From contig JAIXTZ010000232.1 of the NCBI GenBank assembly GCA_027483745.1, forward strand, positions 1 to 5,312: 5,312 nt of DNA, given 5' to 3'. The notes below the pieces were generated by a model. It made no database searches, was not told where the DNA came from, and worked only from the letters and a program-made list of their open reading frames with translations. The stretch's first letter is position 1. The number at the start of each line of letters is the position of its first letter. Positions 1 to 5,312 of this stretch are shown in pieces. The position numbers and the translations under genes were made by a program. Source of the stretch: Lysobacteraceae bacterium (GTDB taxonomy: Bacteria > Pseudomonadota > Gammaproteobacteria > Xanthomonadales > Xanthomonadaceae).

Positions 1-978
1 ACGTGTCTCCGTTGTCGCCATCAGGCCGCGCCACTCGGCGAGCAGGCCCGCGAGGGCCAATTCATGCTTGAGCGGGGCGGACAGCTGCAGGCGCAGGCGA
101 TTCAGCTGGTCAAACCACGCCGCCAGCTTGTCCACATCGGCGGGCGGGGTCAATCCGGCAACGGCCGGTGCCCCGGCGATCCCGCGCGCGAGCGCGACCG
201 CCGCATCGGCCACGAAGCGCAGGCGCAGCGGGGCGACCGCCGCGTCGGCCATCCACAGCTGCGCGATGCCGAGCGGGGCGGCGATGCCGCGGGCCACGCC
301 GGCCCACTCCTTCAGCGTGGTGTCGCGGAGCGCGAGATGCCCGGCGCGCAGCCAAGCATCGGCCAGGCCGGGATGCCCTTGGGCGGCGTCGAGCGCCTCG
401 GTGGCGCGGGGAGCCGGGTGGCCTTGCGAGGCCAGCCAGCCCAACGCGACCTCGCGCTCCGGCACCGCGAACTCAATGCGCTGGCAGCGGCTGCGGATGG
501 TCGCCGGGAGCCGCTGCGGCGCCGCGCTCACGAGCAGCAGGAAGCGGTTGTCGGCAGGTTCCTCAAGCGTCTTCAGCAGCGCGTTGGCGGCCGAGGTGTT
601 CAAGGCATCGGCCGGATCGATCAGCACCACCTGCGCGCCGCCGCGCTGGGCCGTCATCTGCATCGAGCCGCTCAGGGCGCGCACCTGGTCGATGACCAGC
701 TCGGTGCGCAGCTTGCCGGTGTTGGCGTTCTCTTCGAACGTGATGATGCGGAAATCCGGATGCGTGCCGGCCTCGCGCAGCGTGCAGCCGCGGCAGCGCC
801 CGCAGGGCGGCTGGTCCTTGGGCGCTTCGCAAAGCAGACGAGCGGCCAAGGCGTCGGCGACCGCGCGCTTGCCGAGCTGCTCGGGGCCGCAGAGCAACTG
901 GGCATGGCCGAGCCGGCCGGCGCGCCATGCTGCCAGGGCGCTGTCGAGGCGCTGTTGCTGCCAGGGCGCGAGGCTCAC
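1..978 (-). CDS. holB: DNA polymerase III delta-prime subunit (clamp loader), 3' end beyond the left edge
   Basis: HolB (delta-prime) is the rigid stator subunit of the clamp loader that places the beta sliding clamp on primed DNA. The frame from GTG at 978-976 is open to base 1, giving 326 codons without a stop; E. coli HolB has 334, so only a few residues are probably missing. The AAA+ domain (about 1-165) shows GPEQLGKR (31-38), a P-loop remnant with Arg instead of Ser/Thr, as expected for a subunit that does not hydrolyse ATP. A zinc module follows with Cys50, Cys59, Cys62 and Cys65 (CGRCRGC), then GTHPDF (71-76), VVLIDPADAL (117-126), ANALLKTLEEP (131-141) and TIRSRCQ (160-166) with the conserved SRC arginine-finger motif. 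The rest matches a lid and collar region. The GTG overlaps the tmk stop (GTGA) and has GGAG six bases upstream; an ATG-only search would miss this start. Confidence 0.95.
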   Translation of the reverse strand, partial: MSLAPWQQQRLDSALAAWRAGRLGHAQLLCGPEQLGKRAVADALAARLLCEAPKDQPPCGRCRGCTLREAGTHPDFRIITFEENANTGKLRTELVIDQVRALSGSMQMTAQRGGAQVVLIDPADALNTSAANALLKTLEEPADNRFLLLVSAAPQRLPATIRSRCQRIEFAVPEREVALGWLASQGHPAPRATEALDAAQGHPGLADAWLRAGHLALRDTTLKEWAGVARGIAAPLGIAQLWMADAAVAPLRLRFVADAAVALARGIAGAPAVAGLTPPADVDKLAAWFDQLNRLRLQLSAPLKHELALAGLLAEWRGLMATTETR

Positions 979-1616
979 GACGCGCTCCAGCGATCGAGGA
1001 AGGCATCGAGCGCGGCGCAGGCGTCGCGCACGACGGCCTCCACCGGCTGCGAGGCATCCACCACGGCGATACGCTGCCGCTGCGCCGCGGCGCGCGCGCG
1101 ATAAGCGCTGCGCACGCGCTCGAAGAACTCGTCCTTCTCGCGCTCGATGCGGTCCGCCGGCGCACCGCGCGAGCGGGCGCGTGCGAGCCCGGCTTGCACG
1201 TCGAGGTCGAGCAGCAGGGTGAAATCCGGCACGCGGCCGACAAACACGCGCTCGAGCTCGGCGATCACGCCCATCGGCAGGCCGCGGCCCCCGCCCTGGT
1301 AGGCAAAGCTGGCGTCGGTGAAGCGGTCGGCCAGCACCATGTCGCCGCGCGCGAGGGCCGGCTCCACCAGCGTCTCCACGAGCTGCGCACGCGAGGCGAA
1401 CATCATCAGCAGTTCGGCGTTCGGCACCAATGCTTGCGCGGGGTCGAGCAGCAGCCCGCGGATGGCCTCGCCGGCCGGCGTGCCACCGGGTTCGCGCGTA
1501 CCGACCACGGCATGGCCGCGCGCTTCGAGCCGAGCCCGGAGCGCACCAAGCACGGTGGTCTTGCCCGCGCCCTCGCCGCCTTCGAGGCTGATCAGCGCGC
1601 CACGGTTGGCTGCCAT
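975..1616 (-). CDS. tmk: Thymidylate kinase (dTMP kinase)
   Basis: Tmk phosphorylates dTMP to dTDP with ATP in the cytoplasm, an essential step toward dTTP shared by the de novo and salvage routes. The 213-residue protein equals E. coli Tmk in size. It has the P-loop GGEGAGKTT (13-21), TREPGGTP (40-47) for dTMP phosphate and base binding, LADRFTDASFAYQGGGRG (95-112) combining the DR motif with a following YQGGGRG, and DRIEREKDEFFERVRSAY downstream, which belongs to the lid region. The P-loop has no Arg after the first Gly, and basic residues sit in the lid region, the E. coli-like (type II) pattern. The ATG at 1616 is one base after the mltG stop (TGAGATG), with a GGGGGG run 7 bases upstream. 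The in-frame reading to 1694 only adds residues from mltG in another frame and is not supported by family length. The stop overlaps the holB GTG by four bases. Confidence 0.97.
   Translation of the reverse strand: MAANRGALISLEGGEGAGKTTVLGALRARLEARGHAVVGTREPGGTPAGEAIRGLLLDPAQALVPNAELLMMFASRAQLVETLVEPALARGDMVLADRFTDASFAYQGGGRGLPMGVIAELERVFVGRVPDFTLLLDLDVQAGLARARSRGAPADRIEREKDEFFERVRSAYRARAAAQRQRIAVVDASQPVEAVVRDACAALDAFLDRWSAS
985..988 (-). promoter_or_regulatory. Ribosome binding site of holB
   Basis: Read on the minus strand this is GGAG, separated by six bases (GCGCGTC minus its first base, i.e. CGCGTC) from the GTG at 978. It supports the GTG as the true holB start and lies inside the tmk coding sequence, so holB translation is probably coupled to tmk. 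It is the best Shine-Dalgarno match at any of the starts in the window. Confidence 0.7.
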
Positions 1617-1617
1617 C

Positions 1618-2649
1618 TCAACGCCCCCCGAGCTGGTAGCGCACGACCGCCCGCCGGTGTTCGGCGTAGGTGCGCGAGAACTGGTGGCTGCCATCGCCGC
1701 GGGCGACGAAGTACAGCGTCTCGCCGTCGAGCGGCTGGGCGGCGGCCATCAGCGCGGCGCGGCCCGGCATCGCGATGGCGTGCGGCGGCAGGCCGAAGCG
1801 CGTGTACGTGTTGAACGGGGTATCGGTTTCGAGGTCGCGGCGGCGCAGATTGCCGTCGAAGGCCGCGCCAAGGCCGTAGATCACGGTGGGGTCGGTCTGT
1901 AGGCGCATGCCGATGCGCAGGCGGCGCACGAACACGCCGGCGATCTCCGGGCGTTCGCTGGCCTTGCCGGTTTCCTTCTCGACGATCGAGGCGAGAGTCA
2001 GCAGCTGTTCGGGGGAATCGAGCGGCAGGTCGGGCCGGCGCGCCGCCCAGGCCTCCGCCAAGGCGGCGTCCATCGCGTCGGCCGCCTGGTCGAGCAGGGA
2101 TACCGTCGTCTCGCCGCGGGTGAATAGGTAGGTCTCGGGCAGGAAGCGCCCTTCCGCCGGCACGCCTTCGCGCCCCAGCGCAACCATTAGCTCCGAGTCG
2201 TCGAGCGCCGAGAGGTCGTCCTCCAGGACGGCATCGCGGGCAAGCGCCGCGCGAAGGTCGCGCATCGACCAGCCCTCGACGATCGTGAAGCGATAACGGA
2301 TGACGTCGCCGCGGACCAGCTTCTCAATCAGCTGGCGCGGCGTCAGCGCCGGGTCGAGGGCGTACTCGCCCACCTGGATCCGCGGCAGCGCCTGCATGCG
2401 GGTGGCGAGGATCTTCCATTCGAGGTCGTGGCCGGCCTCGACGCCCGCGGTACGCAGCTTCGCCAGCACCTGGACGAAGGAATCGCCGCGCGCGACGGTG
2501 ACGGTCGCACCCTCCGGCGCCCCGGCCGCGGCATCGGCGAAAGCCTCGAAGTGCCGCCACGCGAACCAGCCCCCGACGGCCACGAGAAGGGCGGCGACGA
2601 GGCCGAGCTTGACCAGGAAGCGGAAGAGCTTGCGCAGCAGGGAACGCAT
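1618..2649 (-). CDS. mltG: Endolytic murein transglycosylase (YceG-like)
   Basis: MltG is an inner-membrane lytic transglycosylase that cuts nascent glycan strands in the periplasm and is thought to act as a terminator of peptidoglycan polymerisation. The 343-residue length matches the family (E. coli 340). A basic N-terminus (MRSLLRKLFRFLVK) leads into one membrane anchor at about residues 12-31, with the rest periplasmic. A LysM-like region follows (about 48-118: VTVARGDSFVQVLAKL, then VGEYALDP and TPRQLIEKLVRGD), then TIVEGWSMRDL (122-132) and EGRFLPETYLF (166-176). The catalytic core has LASIVEKET (219-227), containing the catalytic Glu of the SIVEKET motif, then RLRIGMRLQTDPTVIYG (243-259), NTYTRFGLPPHAIAMPG (280-296) and LYFVARGDGSHQFS (312-325). 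The ATG at 2649 overlaps the pabC stop by one base; a longer in-frame reading to 3354 is only pabC read in another frame. There is no obvious ribosome binding site before the ATG, so translation is probably coupled to pabC. All key motifs are intact. Confidence 0.97.
   Translation of the reverse strand: MRSLLRKLFRFLVKLGLVAALLVAVGGWFAWRHFEAFADAAAGAPEGATVTVARGDSFVQVLAKLRTAGVEAGHDLEWKILATRMQALPRIQVGEYALDPALTPRQLIEKLVRGDVIRYRFTIVEGWSMRDLRAALARDAVLEDDLSALDDSELMVALGREGVPAEGRFLPETYLFTRGETTVSLLDQAADAMDAALAEAWAARRPDLPLDSPEQLLTLASIVEKETGKASERPEIAGVFVRRLRIGMRLQTDPTVIYGLGAAFDGNLRRRDLETDTPFNTYTRFGLPPHAIAMPGRAALMAAAQPLDGETLYFVARGDGSHQFSRTYAEHRRAVVRYQLGGR
1624..1629 (-). promoter_or_regulatory. Probable ribosome binding site of tmk
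   Basis: Read on the minus strand this is a run of six G located seven bases before the ATG at 1616, inside the last codons of mltG. It is an imperfect GGAGG-like site. Together with the TGAGATG junction it suggests re-initiation or coupled translation from mltG into tmk. Confidence 0.5.
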
Positions 2650-3437
2650 CAGGTCTCGCGGAAGGCGGGATGGGACGCCGCCAGCGCGGCGCGGGCCTGG
2701 ACGAGGCCCACCGGTCGCGGATCGAGCGCACGCGCGCCGCAGCGACCGACGGGCAGGATACCGCGCACGGCATTGCTCAGCAGCAGCGCATCGGCACGGG
2801 GCAAGGCGTCGAGCGGCAGGAGAGCGACGTGAAGGCCACCGGGCGGCGACCACGCCTCGAGCAGGACACCACGGGCCACGCCCGCCACGCCGGCGCGATC
2901 GACCGGCGGCGTGATCCAGCGTCCGTCGAGGCGGGCGAAAAGGTTGGCGCGCGTGCTGCAGGTGAGGAACCCGTCCGCGTCGGCCATCAGGCCGTCGTCC
3001 AACCCGCGCTCGACGGTCTCGCGAGCACCGAGCACCTGTTCCAGGCGATTGAGGTGCTTCATGCCGGCCAATGCCGGCTGCACGCCGAGGCGAAGCGCCA
3101 GCACGTCGACCGCGAGGGCTTGGGCCGCCGCCGGCGGGGCGGCCGATGCCGTGACGAGGAGGGTCGGCGCGGCAGCGGGCGTGGGCGCGTAGCCACGCGC
3201 GCCCGTGCCGCGCGTGAGGATCAACTTGATGACGCCGTCCGGCGAGGCCGGCAAGGCGTCGGCCAGCGCGGTGTCGAGCGCCGCATCGGAAGGCATCGGG
3301 ATGCCGAGCCGCGCCGCACCCGCCATCAGGCGCGCACGATGCCGAGGCCACCATGGCAGCGTGCCGCGGTGCGCGCGCATCGTCTCGAACAGGCCGTCGC
3401 CGTAGGCGAGGCCGCGGTCAATGGCCTCAGGCCCCAT
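2649..3437 (-). CDS. pabC: Aminodeoxychorismate lyase, PLP fold type IV
   Basis: PabC cleaves 4-amino-4-deoxychorismate to p-aminobenzoate and pyruvate in the cytoplasm, the step after PabB. The product is 262 residues from the ATG at 3437 (E. coli PabC is 269). It shows the class IV aminotransferase pattern: DRGLAYGDGLFET (7-19), ILTRGTGARGY (73-83), GMKHLNRLEQVL (125-136) with Lys127 as the PLP Schiff-base lysine, ANLFARLDGRWITPP, and LLLSNAVRGILPVGRCG near the C-terminus. I chose ATG 3437 because it has GGGG 7 bases upstream and overlaps pabB by only 11 bases. The only other start is GTG 3455 (six extra residues, no purine-rich site upstream), since a stop lies at 3491-3489. Either way the N-terminus is short: the usual first strand (INGxxx) before DRG is missing. 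Cys160 sits where E. coli has the PLP-contacting Glu. The stop shares one base with the mltG start (TGATG). D-alanine or branched-chain aminotransferase is possible by fold, but context makes PabC far likelier. Confidence 0.92.
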   Translation of the reverse strand: MGPEAIDRGLAYGDGLFETMRAHRGTLPWWPRHRARLMAGAARLGIPMPSDAALDTALADALPASPDGVIKLILTRGTGARGYAPTPAAAPTLLVTASAAPPAAAQALAVDVLALRLGVQPALAGMKHLNRLEQVLGARETVERGLDDGLMADADGFLTCSTRANLFARLDGRWITPPVDRAGVAGVARGVLLEAWSPPGGLHVALLPLDALPRADALLLSNAVRGILPVGRCGARALDPRPVGLVQARAALAASHPAFRET

Positions 3438-4872
3438 CGCCCTGCCCCAGCGCACGCAGCAGGCCGCGGGCCTTGGCGCGGGTCTCCATCAGTTCCTTGT
3501 CGGCGCGCGAATCCACCACGATGCCCGCACCGGCGCGGAAGGCCACGTCGCACCCGTCGGTCCACAGCGTGCGGATCAGGATGTTCAGGTCCATGTCGCC
3601 GCTGGCGTCGAGGTAACCCATCGCGCCCGTGTAGGGCCCACGGCCCTCGCCTTCGAGCTCGGCGATGATCTGCATGCAGCGCACTTTCGGGCAGCCGGTG
3701 ATGGTGCCCCCGGGGAACACCGCCGCGATGGCCTGCCCGGCCGTGACGCCCGGGCGCAGCTCGCCGGACACATTGCTGACGATGTGGTGCACGTGCGCGT
3801 AGCTCTCGACGCTCATCAGTTCATCGACGCGCACCGAGCCGGGCGAACAGACGCGCCCCAGGTCGTTGCGCTCGAGGTCGATCAGCATGACGTGCTCGGC
3901 GCGCTCCTTCGGGTGGCCGACGAGCTCAGCGATGCGCGCCGCGTCGTCGTCGCCCTCGAAGCGGGGACGCGTGCCGGCGATCGGCCGCGTCTCGATGCGC
4001 CGGCCGCGGACCGACACCAGCCGCTCCGGCGACGAACTGGCGACGCTGCCGCCGGGCAGCGAGAACAGGCCCGCGAACGGGGCAGGATTCGCACGCCGCA
4101 GGGCCGCGTAAAGCGCGACGGGATCAGGCGGTGCCTCGAAACCGGCCCGCCAGCCGCGGGAAAGATTCACCTGGAACACGTCGCCGGCGCGCAGGTACTC
4201 GTGCACCCGGGCCACGCCGTCGAGGAAACGCGCGTCAGCGTCCTCGACCAGCCGACGCGGTCTCAGCGGCGCGTCGGGACCCGGGCCCGCGGCTCGGGCA
4301 TCGCCGACGCGGGTCGTCGTCGACAGGGCGTCCTCGACCACGTTCGCGAGCCGATCGAGCCATGCGGCATGCCCGGGCAGCGCCACGGCCAGGCAGCGAC
4401 CGCTGTCGCGGTCACGCAGGATCGCGGCAGGGCAGAACAGCGCGGCGGCCACCGGCAGCCCGCCCCGGAAGGCCGGCAGGCGCAGCGTCGGCTCCACCTG
4501 CGCGGCAAGCTCGTAGCCGAGGTACAACGCCCAGCCGCCGTGGAAGGGCAGCGCATCCGCAGGGCGCGCGTGGCCGTCCAATGCATCGGCATCGCGACAG
4601 GCGGCCGCGCGCTCCAGACGGTCGCGCAGTTCCGATTGGGCATGGTCCAGCGCATCGAGGAATCGGCCGGCCACCGCGTGGCCGGTCTCGCGGCGCGTCA
4701 CGCCGTCGGCGCCGAGGAACAGCCCGGTCTCGCCACCGGCGAGCAGCAGGTCCCAGCGCGCCTTGCCGCCCTGGGCCGCCGATTCCAACAGCAGCGGGAA
4801 CTCCCCAGGGGCCGCGCGCTTCAGCGCGAGCAGGTCGAGGCCCGCGGGCAATTCGCGGACCGTCGCGCTCAT
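3427..4872 (-). CDS. pabB: Aminodeoxychorismate synthase component I (chorismate-binding subunit)
   Basis: PabB aminates chorismate to 4-amino-4-deoxychorismate, using ammonia delivered by the glutamine amidotransferase PabA, which is not in this window; this feeds p-aminobenzoate and folate synthesis. The 481-residue protein is close to E. coli PabB in length (about 450). The N-terminal domain carries LLLES near residues 27-31, like the tryptophan-site motif of TrpE. The chorismate-binding domain starts near residue 215 and shows DVFQVNLS (231-238), NPAPFAG (262-268), SSSPERL (279-285), PIAGT (297-301), ERAEHVMLIDLERNDLGRV (323-341), FPGGTITGCPK (386-396), YTGAMGYLD (414-422) and a Gly-rich GAGIVVDS near the end. 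The ATG at 4872 follows fabF by four bases; upstream in-frame starts would read through fabF. The 3' end overlaps pabC by 11 bases. Position 299 is Ala where E. coli PabB has its catalytic Lys, so anthranilate synthase TrpE is a formal alternative, but lying directly before pabC argues strongly for PabB. Confidence 0.9.
   Translation of the reverse strand: MSATVRELPAGLDLLALKRAAPGEFPLLLESAAQGGKARWDLLLAGGETGLFLGADGVTRRETGHAVAGRFLDALDHAQSELRDRLERAAACRDADALDGHARPADALPFHGGWALYLGYELAAQVEPTLRLPAFRGGLPVAAALFCPAAILRDRDSGRCLAVALPGHAAWLDRLANVVEDALSTTTRVGDARAAGPGPDAPLRPRRLVEDADARFLDGVARVHEYLRAGDVFQVNLSRGWRAGFEAPPDPVALYAALRRANPAPFAGLFSLPGGSVASSSPERLVSVRGRRIETRPIAGTRPRFEGDDDAARIAELVGHPKERAEHVMLIDLERNDLGRVCSPGSVRVDELMSVESYAHVHHIVSNVSGELRPGVTAGQAIAAVFPGGTITGCPKVRCMQIIAELEGEGRGPYTGAMGYLDASGDMDLNILIRTLWTDGCDVAFRAGAGIVVDSRADKELMETRAKARGLLRALGQGDGA
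3445..3448 (-). promoter_or_regulatory. Weak ribosome binding site favouring the pabC ATG at 3437
   Basis: Read on the minus strand, GGGG lies seven bases before the ATG at 3437, within CTGGGGCAGGGCG. The competing GTG at 3455 has no comparable purine-rich stretch before it. This is modest evidence only, used to choose between the two possible pabC starts. Confidence 0.4.
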
Positions 4873-4876
4873 GGCG

Positions 4877-5312
4877 TCACAGGCGCCGGAACACCAGCGT
4901 GGCGTTGGTGCCGCCGAAGCCGAAGCCGTTCGACACGACGAGGTCGAGCTTGGCGTCGCGGGCCACGTTCGGGACGTAGTCGAGGTCGCAACCTTCGCCC
5001 GGGTTGTCGAGGTTGATCGTCGGCGGCACGACGTCATCGACCATCGCCATGATCGAGAAGATCGCTTCGACGCCGCCCGCCGCGCCGAGGAGGTGGCCGG
5101 TCATCGACTTGGTCGAGCTGACCATCATCTTGTACGCGTGGTCGCCGAAGGCGCGCTTCATCGCCAGGGTTTCCGCGAGGTCGCCGAGCGGCGTCGACGT
5201 GCCGTGCGCGTTGAGGTACTGCACGTCGGTGGCGTTGGCCTTGGCGTCCTTCAGCGCGGCCGCCATGCAGCGCGCCGGACCTTCGCCGCCCTCGCTGGGC
5301 GCGGTCATGTGG
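4877..5312 (-). CDS. fabF: Beta-ketoacyl-[ACP] synthase II (KAS II), C-terminal part; 5' end beyond the right edge
   Basis: FabF is the cytoplasmic condensing enzyme that elongates acyl-ACP with malonyl-ACP in type II fatty acid synthesis. Only the last 144 or so residues are in the window, about a third of a normal enzyme of about 410 residues; the frame is open to the right edge, so the ATG at 5308 is an internal Met and not the start. Visible thiolase-fold signatures, in order, are [11 protein letters not shown] (first catalytic His of the Cys-His-His triad), [16 protein letters not shown] (conserved Lys and second catalytic His), [19 protein letters not shown], and the C-terminal Gly-rich loop [14 protein letters not shown]. 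The catalytic Cys lies outside the window. It ends in TGA at 4879-4877, four bases before the pabB ATG. The PPTINLDNP...GCDLD stretch closely matches E. coli FabF, and fabF next to pabC and mltG is the classic arrangement. FabB is the main alternative but is less likely on sequence and context. Confidence 0.96.
   Translation of the reverse strand, partial: HMTAPSEGGEGPARCMAAALKDAKANATDVQYLNAHGTSTPLGDLAETLAMKRAFGDHAYKMMVSSTKSMTGHLLGAAGGVEAIFSIMAMVDDVVPPTINLDNPGEGCDLDYVPNVARDAKLDLVVSNGFGFGGTNATLVFRRL

Noticed and set aside
870..885. HolB P-loop lacks the Ser/Thr after Lys (GPEQLGKR)
   Set aside because: Delta-prime subunits are known not to bind or hydrolyse ATP like the gamma/tau subunits, so a degenerate Walker A is expected and not a sign of a broken gene.
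64..1222. Two overlapping plus-strand open frames (346 and 384 codons) opposite holB and tmk
   Set aside because: Both are Arg/Ala/Ser-rich shadows in different frames of the same DNA. The opposite strand encodes well-conserved HolB and Tmk.
2650..3354. N-terminal extension of mltG by 235 residues
   Set aside because: The extension is pabC read in a different frame. From ATG 2649 the protein has a normal basic N-terminus, a membrane anchor and the family length.
3421..5016. Long plus-strand open frame (531 codons) opposite pabB
   Set aside because: It mirrors the pabB coding frame in very GC-rich DNA, where stop codons are rare in antisense frames. The translation is low-complexity, rich in Arg, Ala, Gly and His, with no recognisable motif, while the minus strand carries clear PabB motifs throughout.
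1..5312. Search for RNA genes, CRISPR arrays, insertion sequences, direct or inverted repeats, promoters and terminators
   Set aside because: Nothing credible was seen by eye. The window is coding almost base to base with no intergenic space over four bases, and composition looks even across all six genes, so there is no sign of transfer or of an accessory system.

Overview
The window is a GC-rich (about 70% by eye) bacterial chromosomal segment. It is completely filled by six tightly packed genes, all on the minus strand. In transcriptional order, from high to low coordinate, they are fabF (3' end only), pabB, pabC, mltG, tmk and holB (lacking only its 3' end). The protein sequences and the order fabF-pabC-mltG-tmk-holB match the fatty-acid-synthesis-linked operon of Gammaproteobacteria. 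High GC plus a pabB gene between fabF and pabC suggests a Xanthomonadales/Lysobacterales-type gammaproteobacterium (Lysobacter, Luteimonas or a relative). That taxonomic call is inference from memory and was not searched.

Layout, right to left: 5312-4877 is the C-terminal part of beta-ketoacyl-ACP synthase II. 4872-3427 is the chorismate-aminating subunit of aminodeoxychorismate synthase. 3437-2649 is aminodeoxychorismate lyase. 2649-1618 is the membrane-anchored endolytic murein transglycosylase MltG. 1616-975 is thymidylate kinase. 978 to the left edge is the delta-prime subunit of the DNA polymerase III clamp loader. Junctions are +4, -11, -1, +1 and -4 bases, so the genes are almost certainly co-transcribed and translationally coupled. 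No stretch has room for an internal promoter, terminator, RNA gene or mobile element, and I saw none.

Functionally the segment joins four housekeeping processes: fatty-acid elongation (FabF), the p-aminobenzoate branch of folate synthesis (PabB makes aminodeoxychorismate, PabC cleaves it to p-aminobenzoate and pyruvate), peptidoglycan strand termination (MltG), and DNA precursor supply and replication (Tmk, HolB). Folate and Tmk meet at thymidylate: folate supplies the one-carbon unit for dTMP, and Tmk phosphorylates dTMP on the way to dTTP.

I found no undescribed system. The points worth a second look are residue-level: an alanine (PIAGT) in PabB where E. coli PabB has a catalytic lysine, a cysteine in PabC where the family usually has the PLP-contacting glutamate, and an unusually short PabC N-terminus at the overlap with pabB. 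The long plus-strand open frames across the window are antisense shadows caused by high GC.
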